From Mesodorylaimus sp. YZB2_4 (lineage: Eukaryota > Nematoda > Enoplea > Dorylaimida > Dorylaimidae): a DNA stretch of 64,000 bases. The position numbers and the translations under genes were made by a program. Below the pieces are notes generated by a model. It had not been told where the DNA came from, ran no database searches, and worked only from the letters and a program-made list of their open reading frames with translations. Every line of letters begins with the position of its first letter. Position 1 is the stretch's first letter. Below are positions 1-10,902 of the stretch, piece after piece. The DNA lies in contig JASANH010001383.1 in assembly GCA_030248295.1 (NCBI GenBank), forward strand, positions 27,919 to 91,918, written 5' to 3'.

Positions 1-2
1 TC

Positions 3-183
3 GATGCCTACGATCAGGAGGATAGTCTCAGTAGCTTATCGAAAGATGTGCCAAAATACAGTTCGTCGAAGACGAGATATCAAAGTATTGATCACGACTA
101 TCACGAAAAATCGATCGCAGATGATGAACTTCCAGAAACTGAGTACGTGACAGCGGTGGAAAAATCCATTCTAAATGGCATAG
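3..183 (+). CDS. Partial exon of an unrecognised protein
   Basis: A 60-codon open stretch runs from the window edge to a good donor (GTAAGC) at 184, phase 1. The encoded peptide is polar, rich in Asp, Glu, Ser and Tyr, and has no motif I recognise. It may be an upstream exon of the aminotransferase-like gene that follows, but its phase does not join cleanly to the first clear exon there, so either another exon lies between them or it belongs to a different gene. The coding call rests only on the open frame plus the donor. Confidence 0.35.
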
Positions 184-1054
184 GTAAGCTAGAAAACAGG
201 AATGTGTAATTTTGTTTAAGAGTTTCTCTTTGTAGAAATCAATGAAAAACAAACATGTTGCATCCCTTTTTTGTGCGACTCAATTCTTAATCCTCATCAA
301 TTACTTTTTGGATGGAAAAGTTCCATGCCGTGGTCTTTTCAGTTTTCCTTTCGAACATGGTACAGTAAGTCGGTTTACTGTGCTGTGACGATCGCTGCTC
401 CAAATGGGGTTGTCTCTAATTTTTAACCTTGGAAAGTAAAATCTATGCAGTTGGAGGAAGAACTTTTTAAAAATTGAGTACTGACACTAGGGACACTTCT
501 TGTAAATACTGTGAGAAACAACTTAATTTCGTGGGACAATAAAGTTCGCGGATTTCGTGGTTCGTCGTCGACCGCGAAAATTTCTTTCCGCGAATTTGTC
601 CTGTACAAAACATAGCTCGGACAGGAAAGCTAATTTAGAGCTTGTCATTTGGAAAATTGGAGGGGAAATAGATTAAAACATTTCGCTACTCCGGTCTTAC
701 TGAGCGCAAGCTGTCATGGCTTGTTGTGAGATTGGACCAATTACAGTTTGTTCCAAATAGGATAGCTTAACAGCTTATAATTTACGGACTCAAAGGATTG
801 ACGACCACACTCAAACTTTTTGCAAGGACCTGGCCGCTTTTCTGAAGCAGTTTTTGTTCCTTGCTGAACTCTAAGAATAAACCTGCAAAAATTGAATTAA
901 AATCTGTTAGACACTGCGTGGTTTTCAGATAGTTTTGGATGTTCTGGGATTATTGGCTAACCTGTATTACAGCCGATGCATAGAAATAAAATTTGATGGT
1001 TAAGACAGGAAAATTGCTTGGCTGCACGGCAGGAAAAGCAATGTGAGGAAACAC

Positions 1055-1415
1055 AGCGGCCGCGGTGGTGCAGCGGTTCGGCATTCGTCTCCCCGTATTG
1101 CTTGGGTTCGATCCCCGGTTATGGAGGTCGGTTTGCGAACCATAAACCCTCGCTGACCTTGCGCGCCAGGCAGTGGGTGACTCACCCGGTACCGTCGAGT
1201 GCTCCGAGTGCTGAGACGGAAGCCAAACGAGTAAGCAGTCTCAGCCGTCGAACACCAAGTGGGGTCAACGCCCGCCCGCCATCGTGCGAGGAAGTCGGTT
1301 TCCTGTCCAGGATGCCCTCACGTGGAGGTGCTCCTACTGGAGACACACAGAGGGACGTCGCTGTGTCCGCCGGTCCCCGCACAGCCCTGCTTACGACACC
1401 GCTGATCGCAAATTT
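1055..1415 (+). repeat. tRNA-derived SINE, family 1
   Basis: The head has an internal RNA polymerase III promoter: A box TGGTGCAGCGG near 1066 and B box GGTTCGATCCC near 1107. The body holds the phrase GGATGCCCTC..GTGGAGGTGCTCC..GGAGACAC, which recurs in both orientations near 10.25, 22.46, 26.36, 36.69, 37.50 and 45.26 kb. Compared with the copy at 36.9 kb, this one lacks about 20 bp between the boxes. Confidence 0.85.
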
Positions 1416-2272
1416 GTGTGGGCTTCAAGCCTTCTTTTGTTAAAAACTTGATGGCAGACTGATGCGCAAAATTTTTCAAATTTGTAATTTCTCTGAGCCA
1501 CTTCCAAATAGATTACCATATCTCAAGAACTCATGAATGGATCAGCGTGATTTATTTGTAGGGATTCTAGTGGGATGTGTGGCAGTGTAAAGTACGAATT
1601 TCACTGCTGCAGGTCACGCGAAAGGTACGCAGGCTACGAACTTTTCGAACTCCGCCCGCTTTGACTGCTGGCGGGCTATAGGCAAAAGCGGGCCTCAGCC
1701 CACAAAAATTTTGAAACAAAAAAATGTGAAGAAACACAGGCGTAGACTCACTGTAAATGATGAATCCAATACATACTTAAGCCATGGTAAGGAAAGCTAG
1801 TAATGCGTACTGTGTGTGCGAGAAAGGAAAAGCTAAAACGGACATAGCGTTGGAATGCACTGCTTGGTGGCAGTGATTGAGATACGCGCCCACGTGAGCA
1901 GCAAAAAATAAGAAAAGTTGGATGAAGCACGGAACCGCGAAATTTTTTTTCCGCGAGCATAGCCGAAATTGGGAAACCTCGAAAGTTTCTTACTGCGAAA
2001 CCAAGTTACTTTACAGTATGCGATTACATAACATAAGCTCATCATGTCAAAAAAATTTAAATCTCCCGCCAAACTTACCGGCTCGGCTTCCCGGCATTTT
2101 TCATGCTGATGTAAGAGATCATTTTACGATGTTACACGTTTCATCCTTATCTTTTTAGTTGACATTTTTTATTTTGAGTTTGACATATACTCGTAATGTA
2201 ACGTTACTTTATTCTCTTTTTTACATGTCTTTCAGTGCTTGAGTGCAGTCTAACTGCTTCGCTGAAAGTAAA

Positions 2273-2296
2273 ATCAATCAATCAATCAATCAATCA
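2273..2296. repeat. (ATCA)6 microsatellite
   Basis: Six tandem ATCA units follow AAGTAAA. This could be the simple-repeat tail of an old retroposon. Confidence 0.8.
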
Positions 2297-2559
2297 TCTG
2301 ATTATTTAGTTTTCTTTTCTCTTTGAGAAAAAATTTTTGCTGGCGGTCGGCTTTGGCGCGAACCTTGCCATCCTGTAATCCACGCATAACTAACACTCCA
2401 TTCATCAGAGTTCTGGTTGCACATAACGTTAATACATGTTATGCATTTTCAAGTCGAGAGTCGACCAAAAATTGACAATTTTTACAGAATCAAGAAAAAT
2501 ATTTGAAACTACAACAGTTTTCGACATTTTTGACTGAACATCACTGATGTTGCTCCAGG

Positions 2560-5033
2560 ATGCACAATTTTAGGTCATGGGCTTTGTCAACTTTACTTTC
2601 GACTTCCAAACACAAATATTCCGAGTTCACGCCCATCAACGACACAAAATGGGCCATGACATTTTTACATCGAATCTTGAAAGAATCACGACGAATTACG
2701 AAAACTGCAAATCCCTACTCTGAACTACCGAAACAATTGTTGGAAGACATTGACAAAGTGTTCGAATTAGCCAAGCAGAAACCAGCTCGATTGAAATCCG
2801 TCATTGGTGTACATGTGGCCCCAGTTTCTGGCGAAGGGCGATGGAAAGACTTGGCAACACTAAAAATTGTAGTCGATAAAGCTCAGAATCGGAAACCACC
2901 ACCCGGAGCACCAACAACTGAAGCCATTCGTGATCGATTATCTCAGCTGGGCTACGCAGTCGTCTCCTATTATTCGCAGAGATACGCTTTAAGCGAAACA
3001 AAACTGCGCGCATTTGTATTCGATACTGGAAAAGATTTCAAAAAGTTTGCAGTCGATACGATCGCGAGAGAAGCATTATTCGCTTTAGCCAAGAATAAAC
3101 AATCCGTATTATTGCCACGACCAAACCATCCAACAATGAGTATCTGGTTTGAACTTTTGCAAAATATGAATAAAATCACACCTGTATATTATAAGCGGAA
3201 TCCGAATCAATTTTGGAGTTTAGACATGCTCGACCTAAGATTTCAATTACTGACTAATAATTCAATCGCGGCCATGTTTTTATCAAATCCAGCTTACAAT
3301 TGTGGTGGAGTTTGTACATACGAAGAGTTAGAATTTTTAGAAAAACTTTTGCATAAATCTGGGACAAGTTTAGTCGCGGAGGAAACGTTGGATTATTTGG
3401 TTTATGATACCCATTTACAAAAATCGATTGGTTTCTTGGACGTAAGTCCACGAGTTCCAGTGGTCATTGTTAGCACTTCGAATCGATGGTAAGCTTAGTG
3501 CAGTTGGCGGGAATTTTAAATTCAAGCACGTAAACCTTTAGCTTTCGCCAGTTTTTATCAGGCTATTTGTGCGGGCGATAGTAGGAGTCAAAATTTTTAA
3601 AAAAAGTGCACACACTGTACATAGTGGCTACATTGAATTTCAAGAAAGATATTCTGGCCTTTGTAAAGATACGCAAATTCTAAGTTTCACTCACTTTCAT
3701 ACGCCCGATGTTGTGAAAATAACTCCTAAAAAGTGCATGTGTTTTGGTAGGTGTCATAAGTTTTCCGTATTCCCATTGCCAAATGCGCTAATTTTAAAAT
3801 TTGACATTCAACTTGGATGACTTTTTTCAACGAATTGCGGTATTTTTTGGTTTACAGTACATCGAGTAAGAAATCAAACAAAGACGCTGATTAACGCATA
3901 ACTGACAGTAAGAGTAAGCAAAACCAGAATTTCAAACTCGCGCGCTTTGTTATCGGGATTACTGGAAGTCAGAGTACCTCTCCGATTACACCACAATATC
4001 TCTAGATATCATTGTCTCAACATTGCGCGCATGAAAAAGAATAAGATTTGGAGCTTGAGCATATTTTTAAGCATTGCATCAATGGTCAAAATATCTTTTC
4101 GAATACATGCAGCAGCTACAATGCACTCGTCTCAATTACTTGATAGCATCGAAGTGGAGCCCCTACAGACTCTGTACGGAAGGAGATACGAGCTGTCTAC
4201 AGGCTACTGTATGTTGTGCGTTTAATGCCAGAAGGTGGTGCTGTTTCATTCAGTAGGTTCTATGAAACAGTCTGTCTTTCAAATGCAAATGTTTCTCAAA
4301 TTTCCATGAAAAAATAACGCATTAAAAATGCGGGAAGACCCCGCGTAGTAGCTTTCATTAAAAATACACACCTCGCTGATTCAAAAAAGCTCAAAATCCT
4401 CTTTCGGATTTAAAAATTATTGATGGCTCCAGAAGTTTATCACAAATCTTTGGAGTTGCAGAAAGATATGAACCAGTGAATCGAGAAACAGCTCGCATAC
4501 ACTTTTTTAGGAGAATATTTGGCGGAGAAGGCCCTTACATCGCCTGGGCTTTAGTATACGACCCTGAAAATCGCCTGCCTCCATATCTCTATGAACGACT
4601 GGCTGCACTTCAATCGAGTCAATCAATTCAAATGGAATCGTTGCCCAAACCAAGCGCACTCTCAGAAGTTCTGTACCACAACGGATGGCCGAGTGACATT
4701 CGTCGATATCTGGCCACCAATGTGGATATTGCGTGTAGCATTCTCAATAAAGCCCCCGGTCTGAAGGTGGCTCCTGGAAAAGCTGGAACTTTATTACTTG
4801 TCCTAGTGGATTTGGAGAAGGCCTTTGGAAACAAGTTTGGCAGCGATGTAGATTTTGTATCAGCATTGCTTCATGAAGAGAGTGTCATTGTTTTAAGCGG
4901 TTCCATATTATTTGGTTGGCCAAATTGCTTTGCATTGGAAATTTATATGCGTCGAAGATCATTTCTGGAAGCATGTGAAAGAATTGAAGAATTTTGTTCA
5001 CGCCATGTCCTACCTGAATATGAATTGCTGTAA
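2560..5033 (+). CDS. Tyrosine-aminotransferase-like protein, probably catalytically dead
   Basis: Two long coding blocks (about 2560-3488 and about 4433-5033) resemble the N- and C-terminal parts of a fold-type I aminotransferase of the TAT family. Block 1 carries LPRPNHPTMSIW, NPAYNCGGVCTYEELEFLEKL, LVAEETLDYLVY and VPVVIVSTSNRW, parallel to the TAT cofactor strands. Block 2 carries APGKAGTLLLVLVDLEK and ends in FLEACERIEEFCSRH, like the TAT C-terminus. By my alignment from memory, key positions differ. The PLP-binding Lys of KRW is Asn, the ring-nitrogen Asp is Glu, the stacking Tyr is Leu, the GCSQ phosphate loop is replaced, the Arg of GWRLGW is Ile, and the carboxylate-binding Arg is Ala. 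A role in transamination is therefore unlikely. The intron after the NRW codons (donor GTAAGC at 3489) and the next acceptor are unresolved: the simplest joins give a stop or Cys, so an extra exon in 3.5-4.4 kb is possible. The true start is also uncertain, because an acceptor at 2558 abuts the ATG. Confidence 0.65.
3490..4430. other. Unresolved intron region of the aminotransferase-like gene
   Basis: AT-rich, with two overlapping short open frames near 3947-4256 that resemble nothing I know. One could be a missing exon, but neither has a clear acceptor and donor in the right phase. Confidence 0.4.
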
Positions 5034-5226
5034 GAAGCGAATCAATGAATGAATTCTGATACATTCCGGATGCGATTTTGCCGAGGTGGTCGGTCATTCA
5101 CGTGAGTAGTAAAGGTAGATCACTGTGGCCACATGTCGTCCATTACTAGTAAGGTCGTATTTCAAAGATGCGGTATTTCTTTGCGATATACTGTATGCAT
5201 GTAATTTTTTGAACATGTTTTTTTAC

Positions 5227-5232
5227 AATAAA
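5227..5232 (+). terminator. Poly(A) signal AATAAA
   Basis: Lies 194 bp past the stop codon of the aminotransferase-like gene and is the first canonical hexamer downstream of it. Confidence 0.55.
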
Positions 5233-6625
5233 TTTATTGTAAAGCTTGTATCTTTTGAGGTCTCCATAGCAGACTTCTGAAAGATTACTCAAAGTTGCGA
5301 GTTGAAAGTCTTCTACAGAGGGTTCGCTGGGCGAGTTGAATAGCTGGTACCGTAACGTCGGCCACAGATTGCTGATGTCACCATCCCTGACAGGAACCGT
5401 CAGGTCTTTTGCGTCATCGCAAATAGACATTGCGTTTAGTCATTTCCAGTTAAAGGTAAAAGAAATCTCAAATATGGTGCAAATTTTCAACTCACCGCTG
5501 GAAATCATTTGCATAGTCACCCTCGAGTGCGCATACTATGCATGTGGCACCGCGAAAACGGCAGGTTTAGATTTTAGGATCAAAGTTCTTCCAAATAACT
5601 GCTCAGCACTCCGGCAGCAGTAAACTTATTGTTAGTTTCTCTCCTCTTTCATGCTCTTCCTCTCTGTCGCGAACGCAAGCAAGGATCAAGGTTGTCATAG
5701 CATAGGAATGCTAGTGATGTAAAGTGAGAATGTAAAGGTGGTGATAGAGGGTTCTGGAGATGATGAGAGTGTCGTTTCTGCGTGAATCGAGTGTACGGTT
5801 CGTTATCAAGTGTGTCTCCAAAATATACTATATTTCAATTAAATCAATGTGTGATTCCGTCGTCGCAGCGTCAATTTCCAATGCGCGATCAATCGACGAC
5901 ACTCTCATCATGACATCGTGACAGGGTGTCCGCAGACAAACAGTAAGCCAAAGGATACTGTTACGCGGTTACGCGTTACAGCAACACAATTACGCGGTAC
6001 CTACTGCACCAAAACGGTGGGGAAACTGTTTGAGGGGAAAATTATACTCGTAACCAAATGGATTCTTGCAGAAAAAACTGAGGAGGATTGAAATGCATAT
6101 ATTTGCGGTCACTTTTTCAAATCCTCGGGAATGTACAGTAGCGCGCGAGTTTGACTCTGCACTCGATTAGAAGGGTGACTCTACAGTACCATGACACTAA
6201 TTGTGAGTCGTTCATGGATAGGTTTTTATGACATGGTATTTGCCACAACCTGCCCAATTTATAAGGCATGCTAACCGAAGTTTGCATAGCTGTGTGTACC
6301 TTCTAAAATATCTGTGAAGGTCTAACATTCAAATCACTGTTTCATTTATTCAGTGTGCTTTTTGCTAAGAAATGCACCCACTTTTGCGTGGGGCAGGGAT
6401 CGAGAATCTGATACTTGAACTGTGTGTCTCTAATTAAACTTTAGTTTGCAGATTTATGTCTTAATTTCACTGCCAGGAGTCCAATTTCTTTGCAGCAATT
6501 GATCAAGCAAGCAATAAAAGGGCTCACTTTGGAAGCAGGATTTCATTTTCACTCACAACTCGAGCCTGTGATCGCTTGTCATTTATTTCAGATTGGAAAA
6601 AGTTTTGTTTTGAACTTGTTGAAAA
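5233..6625. other. Intergenic, no gene seen
   Basis: Only short open frames. Near 5760-5915 the strings GATGATGAGAGTGTCG and CGACACTCTCATCATGA form an inverted pair, followed by a GTGTCCGC string that also occurs beside the integrase fragment near 52.1 kb. This may be a remnant LTR or foldback end. Confidence 0.4.
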
Positions 6626-8414
6626 ATGACAAGAATAATTTTTCTTTCTGTTTTATTCCTGTTCGGTCTGATGTCATTGGCACGACCTTTTCCAATCGAC
6701 GATGATGGATCGAGCGAAAGTTTCTATTCAGATGATATTGGAGCACTCGAAAAACGAGCTCCTGTTTTGGTGAACGTGCCATCGGGATCTCAGTAAGGGC
6801 CTGTGCAGTGAGAAGTGGGTGTAGCGTCGCTGACAGATCTCACAATAAAGTGAATTTGCAGGTTATTGTAGGTTGTTGCTCCCTGTTGCTGACCCTCCCC
6901 CCCCCCCCCCCCCCCCCCGCTGGTCAAGTTAGCGGACCCATATTCTACAATAGAGGGGTCCGCACTGTGGAACTTGTTTTTGATAATACAGTATCTCCCA
7001 AACTGATGGAAATTTCGCGAAATCCAATTGGGGGCTCTCGGATACCAGGTCCTGCATTCTGGGGTAAAAAATTATCGAAATTCATCATGCGGCTCTCAAG
7101 TAGCGCTAAGAAACCCACCTGGAAGTATATAGCGTATTTTTTGTATAACCGCAAGAACTACAGTATCTTCTACTACAACTGTCGAACAGTTCACATTTTC
7201 ATGTTACAAGAAGGGTGACCAGCGGGGGGTGGGGTTAAAAAAGACTGCTTCAACAGCAATGTGAACTCGAACAGGAAAGCCACATGCACTTTCAGTATCT
7301 GCTGTACTGTACGTGCTGTAGATACAATTCTAAAGCCTCTGTGCTGCAAAAAGGATTGGGTTAGACTCACGTGATGAACTGGTGCACACTATCATTTCGT
7401 TGTCCACGCTTTTTTTTGGCACTCTGGCTTGTCTTTTGGAGAGAGATTCAGAAAAAAGAGGGTCTTGTGGTGGTTCCCTCCTTGGTTTGTCAGAAGCCTG
7501 GGCATAAAGACCTTGCAGTTTCCGCTGTCAGGCTAAGAGCATCTCTGAAGCGTGAGCTTAAGCTTCTCCACCAGTTCCCAGGATAGTTCAATATCGTGCC
7601 ACGTGATATTCTAATGCCGTCGCTATGAGTATGGATCCACAAGATTTCGCGAGGGTCCCACAGCGAACCATGTGAGGCTGCATTTTGAGGTTCCAATTTT
7701 CGAATCACCCGCCTTTTCGATATACCTGTTGAGCAGGCTGGAATTAAGTAAATCAGCTGAAATTAATTTAGTGCTCGCGGGACAATGTGAGAAAAATCAA
7801 AATTTTTGTCCGGAAAACCTGAAAAACTCTGGGAAAAGCGGTTCCCACTCCTTGTATGAACCCTGCATGCATTCCATACGGAAGCACTCGGGATTCTGCA
7901 AGTTTGCACATGGAACTGACCTTGGATATAGAGTGCGTACCAGGCTGGAAATAGATTCTAGCTTGTTGCGCATGGATCACCAGCTCGAGTCCATGCCAAA
8001 AACAAGGTTCTGGTTCTAATAATAAGCATTTCCTTCTAAGTTTTTCAGACAGTGTTTTGAGTCAAGGAATGCTTCGAATAGTGGGTACTAAACTTCCTCC
8101 AAAAAATTGGGTGCAATGACACCAAAAAAACGCTGAACCTGTGATAGCACTTTCTAATATGTACTGCTTGTTTTTTCAGCCCTGATCCGTTGCGCGCACT
8201 CATGCCTTTCCACAATTCCAAGGCCAATCTGAAACCGAAGCCAAGAAATGCTAAGCGAGGCATTTACGACGATGAACATGGTGGTAGAACAGGATCCCGC
8301 GCCCAATTAAAACTCGTGTTCCAGATTGACTTTGGATCCAATTACAATAATAGCACAAAAGGGGCTAAAATTTTTTCTTTGCAATTTGCAGATACAATTT
8401 TGTGTGCTAATTGA
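6626..8414 (+). CDS. Putative secreted prepropeptide 1
   Basis: Two exons, 6626-6792 and 8180-8414 (donor GTAAGG, acceptor TTTTTTCAG, phase 2), encode 133 residues. Residues 1-19 form a classic signal peptide (hydrophobic FLSVLFLFGLMSLA). An acidic spacer follows, then Lys-Arg at 43-44, a 36-residue segment beginning APVLVNVPSG, and a second Lys-Arg at 81-82 followed by GIYDDEHGG and an undistinguished tail. Dibasic sites flanking a short segment are typical of neuropeptide or peptide-hormone precursors. No Gly amidation donor precedes either site and I recognise no known peptide. A poly(A) signal 27 bp after the stop supports the 3' end. The next gene has the same layout, so the two look like tandem relatives. 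Reading exon 1 alone would stop immediately at TAA inside the donor. Confidence 0.6.
6897..6918 (+). repeat. Poly-C run of 22
   Basis: Uninterrupted cytosines within the intron of prepropeptide 1. Apparent poly-Pro frames across it are artefacts. Similar G or C runs occur near 28.27, 31.64 and 59.12 kb. Confidence 0.9.
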
Positions 8415-8441
8415 GGCACTGATATTACATCCTGGTGAATC

Positions 8442-8447
8442 AATAAA
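8442..8447 (+). terminator. Poly(A) signal AATAAA
   Basis: Lies 27 bp after the TGA of prepropeptide 1, a plausible distance for a very short 3' UTR. Confidence 0.6.
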
Positions 8448-8825
8448 ACTAATTTGCCCTGTCATATAAACGCGTGGGTTTGTCCAAACTTAGCACTCGC
8501 CTGCACAGAATTCTTTCAAATACATGCTTAACGAACCTCTGTCGGCCAAAAGAATTTCACCTGTCAGGTTTAAAAAAGGGCAATTATCTCATTCTGCTTA
8601 TTGATCCGTCTCTAAGTACATATCGTCTTTTGCTTCGAGTTGCCTATACATGACAAGAATCTCGGAAAATTGTAACTTGAACCCGTGCACCGCCTACAAC
8701 CTAGAACCCTATCAAAGAGGTCATTTTTGTGGAAAAGAGTAGAAAAACGAATCCACCAATCGTTCCTTAGCTCCTTTCCAATCGGCTAGTCTCCAAGATC
8801 TGACGACGTTGAGAAGACTCGGGTC

Positions 8826-9728
8826 ATGGCGTCTAAACTGGTTTGCGTCCTGGGCATTTTCTTATTGGTTGCGATGACTTGTAGCAGATGTGAAGGATTA
8901 TCTTGGACGCCAGCAGGACGTCCCATATTCACGGGAAGGAGAGATGCTAACGCGAATAAAGTCCTGAATTCCAAGTAAGTACACACATATCCAAGATTTT
9001 TTGTGTATGTGCGCCAGACTTCTCAAAAAATAATTCCACTCATATCGCTGACAAAAGGGGCCATATCATAATCACCAATGGGTCATATCCTCAATAAAAT
9101 TTCAAGTGTGCAATCGAATTTTCGATACTGGCTGACTACATACTGTATACCACAGACATATTTCTGCATTTTTGATGCTCGCACCACACGCAGCATGTAC
9201 ATTCTGACCTGCCTGACCCAAGAAGCCGAAATCAAATATTTGGAGTGTCTCTTGCATATCATGGCGAAACTGCCTTTTTTGTGCTGTCTTCTGCTCCCAT
9301 AACATCAGGTGTAGAGAATGAGTGTGGCAGGCTCCTTTATGAATACTCAGCTACGTGCAGATGAACTGGACATTTCGACCGCATCCCACGCTCTTCACCA
9401 GGGGACAAGCGTGCAACATGAGAACGAGAACAAAAACCCGAGCGACAGAGAAAATGTAAAGTGAGATCACAAAAGCGCCCATTGTTCTTGATCTCGGTTC
9501 GCACGCTTGCCCTGCTGATGAAAACCGTCGGATACGGGCGAAACGTCCAGTTTGTTTGCCCTGATACAGTTTCGAGTGAGTACACTGTGCTGTATTTTCA
9601 GGTTTAACCGCATCAGCATACTTTCCATGCTGCCAGCCATATATGGGAAACAAGGTGGCAACAAAAGATGGTGGAAACAGGCTTACGATCCTGACGAAGA
9701 CTCGTCTGTGATCGATGAAAATCGATAA
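8826..9728 (+). CDS. Putative amidated-neuropeptide precursor 2
   Basis: Exons 8826-8974 and 9602-9728 (donor GTAAGT, acceptor TATTTTCAG, phase 2) encode 91 residues. Residues 1-24 are a signal peptide (KLVCVLGIFLLVAMTCSRCEG). Straight after it comes LSWTPAGRPIFT followed by Gly-Arg-Arg, the standard amidation plus dibasic cleavage signal, which would release LSWTPAGRPIFT-amide. A spacer then leads to LSMLPAIYGKQGGN, Lys-Arg, WWKQAYDPDEDSSVIDENR and the stop. I do not recognise the peptide. The C-terminal block after the intron (hydrophobic, LP, then N.KR, then an acidic YD..E stretch) loosely parallels that of prepropeptide 1, and the intron has the same phase. The exact signal-peptide cleavage site is uncertain. 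Confidence 0.65.
9515..9547 (+). ncRNA. Hammerhead-ribozyme-like core motif
   Basis: CTGATGA at 9515-9521 and GAAACGTC at 9540-9547 match the two conserved strands of a hammerhead core. Between them CCGT..ACGG can form a 4-bp stem II around a CGGAT loop. Such ribozymes are known in Penelope-like and other retroelements. Stem I and III pairing is not obvious, so this could be a decayed copy or coincidence. It lies inside the intron of prepropeptide 2. Confidence 0.3.
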
Positions 9729-10017
9729 ATACTGAATTTGCTTGAAATGTCAACCGAACAACTTCTGCTTTTAGAAATATCATATATCAATTTTATGTGT
9801 TGGCCATGTGCACTTACAGTATATCGACTACATAAATTATTACCGTACCATGTGTGAGCTGGACTGCGAGGACTGGGCCGGAGCAAAACTGTAATTGCGT
9901 GGTGCACTGATTAGAGAAATTTCAACAAAACTTGCTAAAGCAGATTAAAACACTGAAGGGGCTTGGCTATAAGTAAACCAGCCAATAAGAAAAAGGCAAA
10001 GAGAGAGAGATAAAAGC

Positions 10018-10350
10018 CGCGGTGGCCAGTAGGTTAAAGGCGTTGGTCCCACATTGCTTTGGCCAGCAATTCCGACCCTTAGTGTAGTAAGTTCGTCGCT
10101 GGTTCTGTGTGAATAACAGTTACGTCAAGTCGCGGACTCTGAAGGGGTGACAAATCGGGAAACTGGATCACGAACCCCGGTCGGGAAGGACCCTCCCTTC
10201 TCGCCCTCTATCATCCCAGGCCGCTGATGCTGGCACGGGATGCCATCACGTAGAGGTGCTCCTATAAGTCCTTACGGTCGAAGCGAGGACGTGGGGAAGG
10301 CGGTTGTGCCCGCCGTTAGATGCGCAGCAAGTTTTTAGACACGGCAGCTG
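10018..10350 (+). repeat. Divergent tRNA-derived SINE
   Basis: Starts CCGCGGTGGCCAGTAGG (A-box-like). It continues with the GGCGTTGGTCC..TTGGCCAGCAA..CC phrase that also begins the 22.2 and 59.35 kb copies, and shares the GATGCCATCACGTAGAGG body with family 1. Confidence 0.7.
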
Positions 10351-10862
10351 ATTGCGAGCGTTTGTGTTCAGTTCCCGCTCTAATTATGGCTACTAGACTG
10401 GCCATGAACTCGAACTCCCGTTTCAAGAGCAAGTTTTATTCCAGATGAAATGCAATGTAGAAAAACCCTGATCTCCTGTCTATGTCAATAGAATCGGTCG
10501 GGAGGCTGGCTAAAAACGTGATTATCAGCACTCCAGTCCGAAGTTGGAGTCCCCGGATCGGAGCCTGGAGTCGTGGTGAAACAGGCCCCAGGAGGAGAAA
10601 GGCGTGATAAGGTGCAGTATAGTTAGTTTGAATTTCCCGCACCAATTCCAGTTCACGTTCTATTGACTTTGGAAGCAGGGTCACCTGGTGATGATGATGA
10701 TAATGAAACTGGATCTCACCTAGGCCTGTTAATTGTTGTGCAATTAACTTATATTGGTTCCCTGTTTGCACCGGGCCTAGACCATACGTATTGTGGTGCA
10801 AATCTGGTGACCTAGGTTGTGATTATGTTTGGAAATGTTATTTGTTTTGCACGGAACCGGTC

Positions 10863-10902
10863 GCAGCCAGCAGGTATAAAAGGACCTCCTCCTGCTGGCT
10901 GC
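10863..10902. promoter_or_regulatory. TATA box inside a perfect hairpin, possible LTR promoter
   Basis: GCAGCCAGCAGG (10863-10874) and CCTGCTGGCTGC (10891-10902) are a perfect 12-bp inverted repeat. The 16-bp loop begins TATAAAAGG. An AATAAA follows at 10952 and a TGGCGAGGTTCGG string, which could be a tRNA primer-binding site, at 10975. This order is what a 5' LTR would show, but no second LTR or internal coding region is visible, so a solo or degenerate LTR is only a guess. Confidence 0.35.

Larger units (their letters stand above)
184..2558. other. Non-coding stretch with one SINE and a microsatellite
   Basis: No convincing exon is visible. The 141-codon open frame here lies inside the SINE at about 1055-1415 and is not a gene. 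The rest is AT-rich unique-looking DNA ending in a short (ATCA)n tract. Confidence 0.5.

Noticed and set aside
1018..1443. 141-codon open frame, plus strand
   Set aside because: It coincides with a tRNA-derived SINE and resembles no protein.
3440..3447. GTAAGT inside the aminotransferase-like exon as a donor
   Set aside because: Family likeness continues through it into VPVVIVSTSNRW, so the exon is read through here.
6808..7218. 136-codon frame with a poly-Pro run
   Set aside because: The prolines come from the 22-base C run inside an intron; no conserved domain.
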